Assembly (NCBI GenBank): GCA_951813575.1
Contig: OX638375.1
Coordinates: 1,875,042-1,939,041, forward strand
Direction: 5' to 3'
Source of the DNA: Candidatus Binatia bacterium
GTDB taxonomy: Bacteria; Desulfobacterota; Binatia; UBA9968; JAJDTQ01
DNA: 64,000 bases
A program made the translations under genes and the position numbers. This document shows positions 52,210-60,788 of this stretch, piece after piece. Under the pieces are notes generated by a model. The model was not told where the DNA came from and did no database searches. It saw only the letters and a list, made by a program, of their open reading frames with translations. Position 1 is the stretch's first letter. Each line of letters begins with the position of its first letter.

Positions 52210-53373
52210 CTACAGGCTGACCTTCCCGAGCCGCTCCACGGCTTCCTTGAGACGGTCGGCCGGAGAGCACAAGGTCAGCCGGATGAAACCCTCGCCGGGG
52301 TCGCCGAAACCGTTGCCGGGAGTGGTGACGATGCCGGCCTCGTCCAGCAGCCGGGCGGTGAAGTCCGCGGAGGTCCACCCCCCGGGCACGGGCAGCCAGA
52401 CGTAGAAGGTGGCCTGCGGCGCGGGCAGCTCGAAGCCGGCGCCGCGGAGGCCGTCCACCACCGTGTCACGCCTTTCCTGGTACACTTCACGGATGGGCTC
52501 CAGAAATTCCTCCGCATGCTCCAGGGCGAGGGTGGCCGCTTCCTGCACCGGCTGGAAGACCCCCGAGTCGACGTTGGACTTCACCTGCCCCAGGGTTCCC
52601 ACCAGCTCCGCGCTGCCCACGGCCATGCCGATGCGCCAGCCGGTCATGTTGAAGGTCTTGGACAGCGAATGGAACTCGATGGCGACTTCCCTGGCTCCGT
52701 CCACCTGCAGGATGCTCGGCGCCCTGTAGCCGTCGAAGCCGAGCTCCGTGTAGGCGGCGTCGTGGCACAGGATGATGCCGTGCCGGTGAGCGAACTCCAC
52801 CGCCTCCTTGAAGAAGCTCTCGTCCGCCACCGCGCCCGTGGGGTTGTTGGGGTAGTTGATCCAGAGCATCTTGGCCCGCTCGAGTACGTCCGCGGGTATG
52901 CTGGAGAGGTCGGGCAGGAAACCGTTCTCGCGCGTCAAGGGAAGGAAATGGACGTCGCCGCCGTTGAAGCGAGTCCCGATGGCGTACACCGGATAGGCGG
53001 GGGTGGGCACCAGCACCACGTCGCCGGGGTCCACGTAGGCCACCGCCATGTTGGCCACGCCTTCCTTGGAGCCGATGAGCGAAACCACCTCGGTGGCCGC
53101 ATCCAGCGTCACGCCGAAGCGCCGTCCGTACCAGTCGGCCACCGCCTGGCGGAACGCCATCATGCCGGAGCTGCTGGGATAGCGGTGGTTGGCAGGTTTG
53201 GTCGCGGTCTCGGTCAGTCTCTCTATGATCCTTCCGGGCGTGGGAATGTCGGGATCCCCGATGCCCAGGTCGATCAGGTCCACGCCCTTGGCCTGCGCGG
53301 CCCGTTTCTTCCGGTCGATCTCCGCGAACAGATACGGCGGCAACTCCTGGATGCGTTGAGCCTTGTTGAACAT
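52210..53373 (-). CDS. dapL: LL-diaminopimelate aminotransferase
   Basis: A 387-residue class I/II PLP aminotransferase. The N-terminal segment (RIQELPPYLFAEIDRKKRAAQAKGVDLIDLGIGDPDIPTP) and the PLP-Lys motif SLSKTFNMTGWRIGMAVG (about 230-247) are characteristic of DapL, which converts tetrahydrodipicolinate directly to LL-diaminopimelate. It supplies cell wall and lysine synthesis. DapL occurs in a limited set of bacteria, including many deltaproteobacteria. Closely related aminotransferases exist, so the exact substrate is a strong inference. Confidence 0.83.
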   Translation of the reverse strand: MFNKAQRIQELPPYLFAEIDRKKRAAQAKGVDLIDLGIGDPDIPTPGRIIERLTETATKPANHRYPSSSGMMAFRQAVADWYGRRFGVTLDAATEVVSLIGSKEGVANMAVAYVDPGDVVLVPTPAYPVYAIGTRFNGGDVHFLPLTRENGFLPDLSSIPADVLERAKMLWINYPNNPTGAVADESFFKEAVEFAHRHGIILCHDAAYTELGFDGYRAPSILQVDGAREVAIEFHSLSKTFNMTGWRIGMAVGSAELVGTLGQVKSNVDSGVFQPVQEAATLALEHAEEFLEPIREVYQERRDTVVDGLRGAGFELPAPQATFYVWLPVPGGWTSADFTARLLDEAGIVTTPGNGFGDPGEGFIRLTLCSPADRLKEAVERLGKVSL

Positions 53374-53634
53374 TGCTGCTGACTCGCTTTCTACTTTGCG
53401 GGGTCGGCGGTTCGGGCCTGCCGGCGGTTCCTCCGCGTGGGCCCCGAGCCGGGACAGTGTTGGTAGAAGCGAGCTTACAACATTTCCCTAGGGCGAGTGA
53501 AATCCCCCGGCTCCGGGGACCACGGGAGAAACCTGCGGTTTGTCCACGTCTGGCGGAATCCCCTGGTTCGCGCCGGTTGGCGGAAACCGTTATATTCCGG
53601 GATTCTACGTCCAACTCTTACGGAGATTCCATCC

Positions 53635-54150
53635 ATGCCGTTCCATATCGTGGTCGACGGCTACAACGTCATCGGCAGTGAACAGGGCCTGCGCGGCGAC
53701 CTGGAGCAGAAACGGGCCGGCCTCGTCAAGGAGGTCACGGCCTACCAGGAACGCACGGGCCATTCGCTGACCACCGTCTTCGACGGGTGGCGGAACGGCC
53801 GGACCGACGAGACACGGCAGCAGGTGGGGGAGGTGACGGTGGTGTTCTCCCGTCACGGCGAGAAAGCCGATGCGGTCATCGAACGGCTGGCGCGGGAGAT
53901 CGGCGCCACCTGCATCGTGGTGACCTCCGACCGGGACCTGCGCCGCAGCGTGGAGAGCAGCGGAGCCGTGGCCGTGTACGTCGGCGAGTTCCTCGCGAAG
54001 ATGCGGACGGAGCCGGTCGGGCCGGACGTCGTCGAGGATGACGACGGTTTCGAGGCTCCCCCGCGCGGCCCGACCAACCGGAAGAAAGGCAACCCGCGGC
54101 GGCTTTCAAAGGCCGAGCGGGTGCGGCGCGAACGTCTCGCCAAGCTCTGA
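53635..54150 (+). CDS. NYN-domain protein (YacP/Rae1-like)
   Basis: A 171-residue protein with a PIN-like NYN domain: HIVVDGYNVIGSE (about 3-15, the first catalytic Asp), TTVFDGWRNGR, VVFSRHGEKADAVIERLA and CIVVTSDRDLRRSV (about 94-107), giving the four acidic positions of the nuclease site. The relative YacP (Rae1) in Bacillus is a ribosome-associated mRNA endonuclease. The C-terminus is basic (RKKGNPRRLSKAERVRRERLAKL), suited for RNA binding. It is monocistronic and divergent from dapL. Confidence 0.83.
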   Translation: MPFHIVVDGYNVIGSEQGLRGDLEQKRAGLVKEVTAYQERTGHSLTTVFDGWRNGRTDETRQQVGEVTVVFSRHGEKADAVIERLAREIGATCIVVTSDRDLRRSVESSGAVAVYVGEFLAKMRTEPVGPDVVEDDDGFEAPPRGPTNRKKGNPRRLSKAERVRRERLAKL

Positions 54151-54186
54151 CGCTTCGCCTCGCCCCACCTGGATTCGGCATACCCC

Positions 54187-55257
54187 TCACCGGTCGAGCC
54201 GTCCGGCGATCTCCGGCGAGTCGGCGCCGTAGCGGTAGGCGCGGAAGACGTAGTTGCCTCCCTTGTAGCTCGGATGGTCTTCGGAGAAGTAAGGCGAAAT
54301 GTACTCCCAGACGATCTCGCCTGCCGGGGTTACCTCGAAGAAGCGGCCCCAGACACCCTCGCAAATCAACGTGTTGCCCGACTCGAGCCGCTGCGCGCCG
54401 CTGATGAACCAGCTGAAGAACGTCCCCGGCGGAGAACCTCGATATTCCCAGACGATCTCCTTCGTCCGGGGGTCCAGCTCGATCACGCGCGACCCCGCGC
54501 CCGGGCCGCCGTAGAGCACGTCGGCGCCGTTGGCGAAGAACAGCAGGTTGCCGTTGTCGAGCATGTGCACGTTGTGCTGCTGGCCGAAGGACCAGTCACA
54601 GAATTCCCATTTGAACGCCCTGGTCTCCCGGTCGATGATGGCCATCAGGTGGTTGTACCGGAAGTTCACCAGCAGGTCGCCGTTGTCCAGCGGCCAGACC
54701 GAGTTGGCGTGGCTGAACTCCACGCGCGCGACGATGGGGTTGAGAGGGTAACGGTACATCTCCTCGGATGAAGCGGCCTGCCATTCCCATACCGGGTTGC
54801 CTTCCCGGTCGATCTCGCGGAGCACATCGCCGTAGATGCCGTCGGCGTGCTCGGTGCCCTCGCGCCCGCCCTCCACCCGCCGTGCCTGTTCGCCGGACAG
54901 CAGCTTCCAGGAAGCATAGACGGTATTGCCGTTGGCGCAACGGCGCTGGTCATGGTGGTGGCAGGGGTCCACGTGCTCCCAAACCGTGTTGCCGTCCCAG
55001 TCGAGCTCCAGGATGTGGCCGCCCTTGCCGCGCATGTTGCGCGGACCGTCGGTGGTCTGAACCGCCGCCAACAGATTGCCGTTGGGCAGAAGGTGGGCAT
55101 AGATTCCCGCAAAGCCCGGCAGACGCCATTCGTGCACGACCCGGCCGTGCATGTCGATCAAATGGGTGGCTTTCCGGCCAAGCGGGCTGAAGATCGTATA
55201 GCCCGGCGTCGCCCGAGCTTCGTCGAAGATCGTGAGTCCGGTCCGGAGGTGCCGCAT
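54187..55257 (-). CDS. Arylsulfotransferase (ASST) family protein
   Basis: A 356-residue beta-propeller protein of the arylsulfotransferase family. Repeated blade strands end in G-N-T-V-W/I-V-W-E (WDGNTVWEHV, EGNPVWEWQ, TKEIVWEYRGS, AGEIVWEYIS) and H-x-x-x-x-x-x-G-N (YAHLLPNGNLLAA, NVHMLDNGNLLFF). The His in QHNVHMLDNGN is a candidate for the active-site His. There is no signal peptide, unlike periplasmic AssT of enterobacteria, so a cytoplasmic or non-sulfotransferase role is possible. It follows the dienelactone hydrolase gene by 28 bp and probably shares its transcript. Confidence 0.75.
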   Translation of the reverse strand: MRHLRTGLTIFDEARATPGYTIFSPLGRKATHLIDMHGRVVHEWRLPGFAGIYAHLLPNGNLLAAVQTTDGPRNMRGKGGHILELDWDGNTVWEHVDPCHHHDQRRCANGNTVYASWKLLSGEQARRVEGGREGTEHADGIYGDVLREIDREGNPVWEWQAASSEEMYRYPLNPIVARVEFSHANSVWPLDNGDLLVNFRYNHLMAIIDRETRAFKWEFCDWSFGQQHNVHMLDNGNLLFFANGADVLYGGPGAGSRVIELDPRTKEIVWEYRGSPPGTFFSWFISGAQRLESGNTLICEGVWGRFFEVTPAGEIVWEYISPYFSEDHPSYKGGNYVFRAYRYGADSPEIAGRLDR

Positions 55258-55285
55258 GGCCGTTGGGAAGCAGGGAGCCCGAGGT

Positions 55286-56038
55286 TCAGTTCTCGGAGAA
55301 CGTCAGCCCTTCGCGCTCGTTGTCGAGCTCCCGATCCATGAAGTCCACCACCAGCGGCCAGGCAAGCTTGGCCGTGTGCGGATGATAGCCCTCGGTGCCG
55401 GGGTCCACGAAGCCGTGGCCGCCGAAGGGAAAGAAATGCCATTCCAGCGGCTGCCCGTTGGCGAGGAAGCTCTCCCACACCTTTTGCTGGATGGGCACGG
55501 TGGAGATGCGGTCGTCGACGCCGTACAGGATGATGGACGGACACTGGATCTTGCGGGCGGCGTCGTACGGGTGGACCGGGCGGATTTCGGTGGTGGGCTC
55601 TTCGCGGACCGTGGGGTAATAGCCGACGAAGGCCCGGACCTCGGGAGTGGCGGCGACGAAGTGGATGGCGATGCGCCCGCCCATGCAGTAGCCGGACACG
55701 GCAACCCGGCCGGCGTCCACGTCGTTCCGGGAAGTGAGGTAGTCCCAGCCCTGCCGGATGACCCGCACGAAATCCCCATCCTTGGTGCGCGCCTGGATCT
55801 GCCGGCCGGTGTGGATATGGGTGACGTCGGGATAGCCGAGCAGCGAGTACAACTCGGGCACCACCACGGTGTATCCGAGATGGGCGAACTTCAGCGCCTC
55901 GACCTTGAGGTAGTCGGTGAGCCCGGTGTTCTGATGGGTCATGAGCAGGGCCGGACCCGGCTTGTCACGCTCCGGAGCGGCCAGATAACCGTAGATGCCG
56001 TCCCGTTCGGGAGTGAGCATGCGTTCGTGTACCCTCAT
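55286..56038 (-). CDS. Dienelactone hydrolase family protein
   Basis: A 250-residue alpha/beta-hydrolase of the DLH group. The nucleophile is Cys in VSGYCMGGRIA (about 120-130), typical of dienelactone hydrolases. The acid is Asp in LYGVDDRIS, and the His in FPFGGHGFVD. The family is used in chloroaromatic degradation, but many members act on other esters. The ATG at 56038 is chosen because it begins the domain; it sits inside a perfect 21-bp palindrome. Confidence 0.82.
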   Translation of the reverse strand: MRVHERMLTPERDGIYGYLAAPERDKPGPALLMTHQNTGLTDYLKVEALKFAHLGYTVVVPELYSLLGYPDVTHIHTGRQIQARTKDGDFVRVIRQGWDYLTSRNDVDAGRVAVSGYCMGGRIAIHFVAATPEVRAFVGYYPTVREEPTTEIRPVHPYDAARKIQCPSIILYGVDDRISTVPIQQKVWESFLANGQPLEWHFFPFGGHGFVDPGTEGYHPHTAKLAWPLVVDFMDRELDNEREGLTFSEN

Positions 56039-56050
56039 GGCATGAGGGTA
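56030..56050. promoter_or_regulatory. Perfect palindrome over the dienelactone hydrolase start codon
   Basis: TACCCTCAT-GGC-ATGAGGGTA (56030-56050) is a perfect 9-bp inverted repeat with a three-base centre. On the minus-strand mRNA it contains the AUG of the hydrolase gene in one arm, so it would form a hairpin hiding the start. It could alternatively bind a dimeric repressor. Confidence 0.5.
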
Positions 56051-56178
56051 GACGACGGGAGCCATGGTCGTCAACCGGCGGTCGACGCCACCCGGGCCTT
56101 TGGAAATTCGGTCACAATGGGGGCGAGCTACGGCGCCCGGGGTCGCGTGTGTCATGCAAACCAGGCGGGGGAGGAGCC

Positions 56179-56568
56179 TTGACGCAGTCCGACGACCTGA
56201 AGCGGGAGAACGAGGCGCTGCGCGCGCGCAGCGCTACCCTCAACGCAGCCATTCTGCGGATCAACGCGAGCCTCGACCTCGACACCGTGCTTAGCGACGT
56301 GGTCGAGAGCGCCCGCGGGCTCACCGGCGCCCGCTACGGCTTCATCGTCACCCTCGACGAGGCGGGCGCGACCGTGGTTTTCGTCTTCTCTGGCCTCACT
56401 GCCGAAGAACAGCAGGAGCTGCTCGCCTGGCCCTGCAATGCTCGAGATGGCGCCGGGCACACCGGAGCATGCCGTGCCGAGGTGGACATCACCGATGACG
56501 AGAATGGAAGCGCTTTAGCTCATTTGGCTTACCCGACGAGTCGTCGGCGCTGGAGAAGCATCAACTGA
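56179..56568 (+). pseudogene. GAF-domain sensor remnant
   Basis: The frame begins at TTG 56179 after GAGGAG. It reads LKRENEALRARSATLNAAILRINASLDLDTVLSDVVESARGLTGARYGFIVTLDEAGATVVFVFSGLTAEEQQELLAW, which is the N-terminal coiled coil and start of a GAF domain as found in bacterial sensor kinases. After about residue 85 the similarity ends abruptly and the frame runs into unrelated sequence to a stop at 56568. The GAF domain is incomplete and no kinase or output domain follows, so it is the truncated end of a lost gene. Confidence 0.65.
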
Positions 56569-56593
56569 GGAACACGGGCTCTGGGGAGTTGCG

Positions 56594-56670
56594 TGGTTGC
56601 GGGGGGTGGATTTGAACCACCGACCTCAAGGTTATGAGCCTTGCGAGCTACCGGGCTGCTCCACCCCGCA
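56594..56670 (-). tRNA. tRNA-Met, initiator (CAT anticodon)
   Basis: A 77-base tRNA with encoded CCA (56596-56594). It folds with acceptor TGCGGGG/CCCCGCA, D stem GAGC/GCTC, anticodon stem CAAGG/CCTTG around CTCATAA (anticodon CAT) and T stem GGTGG/CCACC. The D arm (AGCAGCCCGGTAGCTCG) and overall sequence are those of initiator tRNA. Two initiator identity features differ from E. coli: base pair 1:72 is a T-A match instead of a mismatch, and the three consecutive G-C pairs of the anticodon stem are only two (AGG/CCT). It lies downstream of coaD on the same strand. Confidence 0.93.
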
Positions 56671-56727
56671 GGATGGTTGTAGCCCGTCGGTGTGGCGCTG
56701 TCAACCGGAGCCGGGAAACGGGGCGTG

Positions 56728-57222
56728 TTACGGCCGGGGGAACTTCTCCCGAAGCTGTTCGAGCACGACTTCCGGGACGAACGCGGCCACGTCGCCGCCC
56801 AGCCCGCACACCTCCTTCACCAGCCTCGAGCTGATGTAGAAGGACGACTCGCTGGTCATCATGAAGAAGGTCTCGATATTCGGCTTGAGCCGGCGGTTCA
56901 TGGTCGCCATCTGGAACTCGTACTCGAAATCCGACACCGCCCGCAGCCCCCGGATCACCACCTTGGCCGACACGGCCTCCGCATAGTCCACCAGCAGGCC
57001 CTGGAAACTGTCCACGCGCACCCGCTCCTCAGACTCGAAGACCTTGCGCACCGTGGCCATGCGTTCTTCCACCGAGAAGAGGGAGCCTCCCTTCTCCTGG
57101 TTGTACGCAATGGCGATGATCACCTGGTCGAAGATGCGGAGCGTCCTTTGCACCAGATCCACGTGGCCGTTGGTGATGGGGTCGAAGGACCCTGGATAGA
57201 CCGCAATGCTGACTTCCGCCAT
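56728..57222 (-). CDS. coaD: Phosphopantetheine adenylyltransferase
   Basis: A 164-residue CoaD, which makes dephospho-CoA from ATP and 4'-phosphopantetheine. The nucleotidyltransferase motif is VYPGSFDPITNGHVDLV (8-24). The family pieces VVIRGLRAVSDFEYEFQMATMNRRL and TFFMMTSESSFYISSRLVKEV follow. It starts 12 bp after the end of rsmD; the rsmD-coaD order is widely conserved. Confidence 0.95.
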   Translation of the reverse strand: MAEVSIAVYPGSFDPITNGHVDLVQRTLRIFDQVIIAIAYNQEKGGSLFSVEERMATVRKVFESEERVRVDSFQGLLVDYAEAVSAKVVIRGLRAVSDFEYEFQMATMNRRLKPNIETFFMMTSESSFYISSRLVKEVCGLGGDVAAFVPEVVLEQLREKFPRP

Positions 57223-57234
57223 GTAAAGACCGCC

Positions 57235-57789
57235 TCAGTTGCTCAATTCGAAGAAGGAGAGCACCGTGCCGCCGTACCTCCGGCAATCACGGCGCACCAG
57301 CCTGCCGTATTCCTCGTCGACTCTTTCCCGCGCGCTGTGCTCCGCCACGGCGGCGCCTCCCGCATTGAGTATTCCCGCCCTGGAAATCATGGACATCGTC
57401 CTGTTCACCCAGCCGCCATCGTAGGGAGGATCCAGAAATATCGCGTCATACGCCGCGCCCTCCTCCGCCAGCCGGCTCAGGGCCTTGCCCACGGGTGTCG
57501 ACCAGATCCGCGCCCGGTCCATGAAGCCGAGCGTTTCGAGGTTCCCGCGAATCAGGCCCGCCGCCTCCGTCGATTGGTCCACCAGCAGCGCCGACGCCGC
57601 CCCACGGCTCAGGGCCTCAAGCGACAGGCTCCCGGTGCCGGCGAAGAGGTCCAGCACTTGCCTGCCGGAGAAATCCCGGGGGAGGATGTTGAACAAGGCC
57701 TCCCGGACCCGGTCGGCCGTCGGCCGGATGGTGCTCCCCTTGGGTGCCTTGATGCGTCTTCCCCGCGCTGTCCCTCCGATGATGCGCAT
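57235..57789 (-). CDS. rsmD: 16S rRNA (guanine966-N2)-methyltransferase
   Basis: A 184-residue RsmD. MRIIGGTARGRRIKAPKGSTIRPTADRVREALFNIL is the typical N-terminus. The SAM loop is VLDLFAGTGSLSLEAL (about 45-60), and the N6/N2-type catalytic motif is IFLDPPYDGG. It methylates G966 of 16S rRNA in the 30S head. The frame stays open upstream but the domain begins at this ATG; GGAGG lies about 13 bases upstream, a long spacing. Confidence 0.92.
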   Translation of the reverse strand: MRIIGGTARGRRIKAPKGSTIRPTADRVREALFNILPRDFSGRQVLDLFAGTGSLSLEALSRGAASALLVDQSTEAAGLIRGNLETLGFMDRARIWSTPVGKALSRLAEEGAAYDAIFLDPPYDGGWVNRTMSMISRAGILNAGGAAVAEHSARERVDEEYGRLVRRDCRRYGGTVLSFFELSN

Positions 57790-57826
57790 GCCGCGGGTGG
57801 TTCCTCCGGGCGTGGCGCCGCCACGC

Positions 57827-57851
57827 GGGCGGGTTGGAAACCCGCCCCTAC
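57827..57851. repeat. GGGCGGGTT/AACCCGCCC hairpin (second copy)
   Basis: GGGCGGGTT-GGA-AACCCGCCC followed by CCTAC matches the hairpin at about 1130-1154. It lies in the 107-bp gap between the alcohol dehydrogenase stop and the rsmD start, and no gene uses it. The centre differs (GGA here, CGA there). Confidence 0.7.
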
Positions 57852-57896
57852 AACTCGTTGCGCCTCGCCGGCTGCAAAGGACCCTCCGCCGACGAT

Positions 57897-58931
57897 TCAG
57901 CCCGGGACCAGGGTGATCTTGCCGAACTGCTGCCCGGTCTCCAGCCTGGTCTGGGCCGCGGCCGCCTCGGCCAGCGGAAAGCTCTTGTCGAGCACCGGCC
58001 GGACCCCCGCCGTCTCCACGAACCGCAACACTTGCTCGAACTCCTCCCGGCTGCCCAGGGTCGACCCGAAGATGCTGAGGTGGTTCCAGAAGATCCGCCG
58101 GATGTCCGTCGGCGGCGTGGCGCCGGTGGTGGCGCCGCAGGTGACGAGCCGCCCGCCCTTCACCAGCGCCGCGAGGCTCTTGGCCCAGCTCTCGCCCCCC
58201 ACGCAGTCCACCACCACGTCCACCCCCCGCTTGCCGGTGACGTTGCGTATCTCCCGGGTGAAGTCGCACTCCCGGTAGTTCAACCCGTGGTCGGCGCCCA
58301 GCTCCCGTGCGCGGTCGAGCTTTTCGCCGCTGCTCGAGGTCACCGCCACCCAGGCGTTCATGGCCTTGGCGATCTGCAGCGCCGCCATGGCCACGCCGCC
58401 GCCGATGCCCAGGATGAGCACCGTCTCCCCGGGCGCGAGCCTCGCGTTGGTCACCAGCATGCGCCAGACCGTGATGAACACCAGCGGAAACGCCGCCGCC
58501 TCCTCGAAACCGTAACCCCCGGGGATGGCGAAGCAGTTGGCGGCGGGAATCGCCACGTACTCGGCGTACGACCCTTTCATGCCCTCGCCCAGGACCCGCA
58601 GCCGGACGCACATGTAGTCGCGGCTGGTGCGGCAGAACTCGCAGGCGCCGCAGCCCACCGGCGGATAGAGGCAGACCGCGTCGCCCTTCTTCAAGTGGGT
58701 CACCTCGCTTCCCACCTCCTCCACCACGCCCGCGCCGTCGGCGCCCAGGATGTGCGGGAACTCCACCTTCATGCCGGTGAGCCCCTTGCGGTTCCACAGA
58801 TCGATGTGATTCAGGGACGCCGCCTCGAGGCGCACGATCACGTCTCCCGGCGAACGCAGGACCGGGTCGGGAGCCTCCTCGTAGCGGAGCTTGTCGGCCC
58901 CGCCGTGCTCGTAAATCTGGACCGCTTTCAA
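57897..58931 (-). CDS. Zinc-dependent alcohol dehydrogenase/quinone oxidoreductase family protein
   Basis: A 344-residue medium-chain dehydrogenase/reductase. The structural zinc lobe is present (CGACEFCRTSRDYMC with four Cys, about 93-107). The catalytic Cys of classical alcohol dehydrogenases is not at the usual place: SLNHIDLWNRKG resembles quinone oxidoreductase-type members. The nucleotide loop is VLILGIGGGVAMAALQIAKAM. The reaction is therefore an NAD(P)H-linked reduction or oxidation of unknown substrate. It lies 52 bp downstream of the IscA-like gene. Confidence 0.82.
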   Translation of the reverse strand: MKAVQIYEHGGADKLRYEEAPDPVLRSPGDVIVRLEAASLNHIDLWNRKGLTGMKVEFPHILGADGAGVVEEVGSEVTHLKKGDAVCLYPPVGCGACEFCRTSRDYMCVRLRVLGEGMKGSYAEYVAIPAANCFAIPGGYGFEEAAAFPLVFITVWRMLVTNARLAPGETVLILGIGGGVAMAALQIAKAMNAWVAVTSSSGEKLDRARELGADHGLNYRECDFTREIRNVTGKRGVDVVVDCVGGESWAKSLAALVKGGRLVTCGATTGATPPTDIRRIFWNHLSIFGSTLGSREEFEQVLRFVETAGVRPVLDKSFPLAEAAAAQTRLETGQQFGKITLVPG

Positions 58932-58983
58932 GACAACGACCTCGGAGATGGGTTGGTTCGGTTAAAGGGGATGCGGCCGGCCG

Positions 58984-59343
58984 TCAGGCCGAAAAGGAGG
59001 TGCCGCACCCGCAGGTGCCCGTGGCATTGGGGTTGGAAAAGCGAAAGCTGGCACCCTGGAGCTCGCTCACGTAGTCGATGACCGTCCCATCGAGCTGCTG
59101 CAGGATGGCCGTCTCCACGTAGACCTGCAGGCCTCCCATGTCGAGCACCACGTCCTCAGCCTTGGGGCCGTCGTCGAAATCCAGCTTGTAGGAGTAGCCG
59201 GAACATCCTCCCGGCATCACGGACACCCGCAGTCCCCGGCCGGCGAGCTTCTCCCGTTCGCGGATCTTCTTGACGTGGGCGATGGCGGCATCGGTCAGGC
59301 GAAGTTTGTTGATGTCACTTTCCACAACCTGGAGTCTAGTCAA
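58984..59343 (-). CDS. A-type iron-sulfur carrier (ErpA/IscA-like)
   Basis: A 119-residue A-type carrier with the three conserved Cys: one in PGGCSGYSYKL (about 45-54) and the pair in GTCGCGTSF near the C-terminus. These bind and deliver iron-sulfur clusters to apo-proteins. The start is TTG at 59343; a GTG six codons later (59325) is an alternative, and neither has a good ribosome site. It lies 14 bp downstream of mpl on the same strand. Confidence 0.87.
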   Translation of the reverse strand: MTRLQVVESDINKLRLTDAAIAHVKKIREREKLAGRGLRVSVMPGGCSGYSYKLDFDDGPKAEDVVLDMGGLQVYVETAILQQLDGTVIDYVSELQGASFRFSNPNATGTCGCGTSFSA

Positions 59344-59357
59344 CGGCTACGGGCAAG

Positions 59358-60788
59358 TCAAGATTCCCGCCGCCCGAGTCCGGCCACGATCTTGTGCGGC
59401 AGGTCGCCGAAGCTGCCGTTGGACATTACCAGGACCACGTCCCCCTCCACCGCATCCCGGACCACCACCGCGGCGATTTCGTCCACCCCGGCGAGATGGC
59501 ACGCGGCCCGGTCCCCCCGGTGCCGGTTGATGCAGTGCACCAGTTCCGCGGGGGCGAGGCGCTCCTCCTCGGGGATCTTCTCCGGGTGGTAGAGGTCGGG
59601 GAGGACGACACGATCGGCCCGCGCCAGCGCCCGGGTAAACTCCGTGAGGAAGACCCGCCGGCGGCTGGTCTGGCTGCGGGGCTCGAAGACGGCCCAGAGC
59701 CGCCGCCCGGGCCAGGCCTCCCGCACCGCGGCGATGGTGTCCGCCACCGCGGTGGGGTGGTGGGCGAAGTCGTCGATGATGAGGACGCCGGCCGCCTCGC
59801 CGACGGTCTCCTGCCGCCGCCGCACGCCGCGGAAGCTCGCCATGGCCGAGCGGACCACGGACGGGCTCAAGCCGATCTCCCTGGCGGTGGCGTAGACCGC
59901 CAGCGCGTTCCTGGCGTTGTGGCGGCCGATCAACGGCACCTCCACCGCGCCTTCGGCGGCGCCGTTGTAGCAAGGAGTGAAGGTCATCCGGCCTCCGGCG
60001 GCCCGGACGTCCATGGCCCGCCAGTCGGCCGACTCGCCGACGCCGTAGGACAGCACCGGACAGGTGGCGCCGTCCAGGAGATCCCGGGCATGGACGGCCT
60101 CGTCGCACACCAGCAGGCCGCCGCCGGGCGCGATGATCTCCACCAGGCGCCGGAAGGCGTCCTTCACGTGTTCCAGGTCCCGGTAGATGTCGGCGTGGTC
60201 GAACTCCAGGCTCGTGAGGATGACCCGCTCCGGCTGGTAGTGCAGGAACTTCGGCCCCTTGTCGAAGAAGGCGCTGTCGTATTCGTCGCCCTCCATGACC
60301 ACCCACGCGCCCCCGCCGGAGCGGAACCCGCTGCCGAAGTTCACCGGGATGCCGCCGATGAAGAAGCTCGGGTCCAGCCCGGCGGCCACCAGCACCCAGG
60401 ACATCAGCGACGTGGTGGTGGTCTTGCCGTGGGTGCCGGCCACCACCACCGAGTGCTTGCCGTCGATGAGGAACCGGCCCAGGGCCTGGGGCAGCGACAC
60501 GTAGGGGATGCCGCGCCGCAGCACCGCCTCCGCCTCCGGGTTCCCCCGGGACACGGCATTGCCGATGACCACCAGGTCCGGCCCCTCGCCGAGGTGGGCC
60601 TCGCTGAAACCGGGCAGGATGTCGATGCCGATTTCTGCCAGGAAGGTGCTCATGGGCGGGTAGACGTTCTCGTCCGAGCCGGTGACCCGGTACCCCTGTT
60701 GCCGCAGCAGGCCGGCCAGGGAACCCGTGCCGACGCCGCAGACGGCGACGAAATGGACGTGGGCGCCGGGTCTCAGGTCCGGGATCAT
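59358..60788 (-). CDS. mpl: UDP-N-acetylmuramate:L-alanyl-gamma-D-glutamyl-meso-diaminopimelate ligase
   Basis: A 476-residue Mur-ligase-type enzyme that recycles murein tripeptide by joining it to UDP-MurNAc. It begins with the Mpl form VHFVAVCGVGTGSLAGLL (11-28), in place of the MurC opening; the ATP loop is VAGTHGKTTTTSLM (about 117-130), and the metal/carbamate region is VVMEGDEYDSAFFDKGPKFLHY, typical of Mpl. Its start overlaps the serine hydrolase stop by four bases (ATGA). MurC would be the main alternative, but the EGDEYDSAFFDK segment favours Mpl. Confidence 0.88.
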   Translation of the reverse strand: MIPDLRPGAHVHFVAVCGVGTGSLAGLLRQQGYRVTGSDENVYPPMSTFLAEIGIDILPGFSEAHLGEGPDLVVIGNAVSRGNPEAEAVLRRGIPYVSLPQALGRFLIDGKHSVVVAGTHGKTTTTSLMSWVLVAAGLDPSFFIGGIPVNFGSGFRSGGGAWVVMEGDEYDSAFFDKGPKFLHYQPERVILTSLEFDHADIYRDLEHVKDAFRRLVEIIAPGGGLLVCDEAVHARDLLDGATCPVLSYGVGESADWRAMDVRAAGGRMTFTPCYNGAAEGAVEVPLIGRHNARNALAVYATAREIGLSPSVVRSAMASFRGVRRRQETVGEAAGVLIIDDFAHHPTAVADTIAAVREAWPGRRLWAVFEPRSQTSRRRVFLTEFTRALARADRVVLPDLYHPEKIPEEERLAPAELVHCINRHRGDRAACHLAGVDEIAAVVVRDAVEGDVVLVMSNGSFGDLPHKIVAGLGRRES

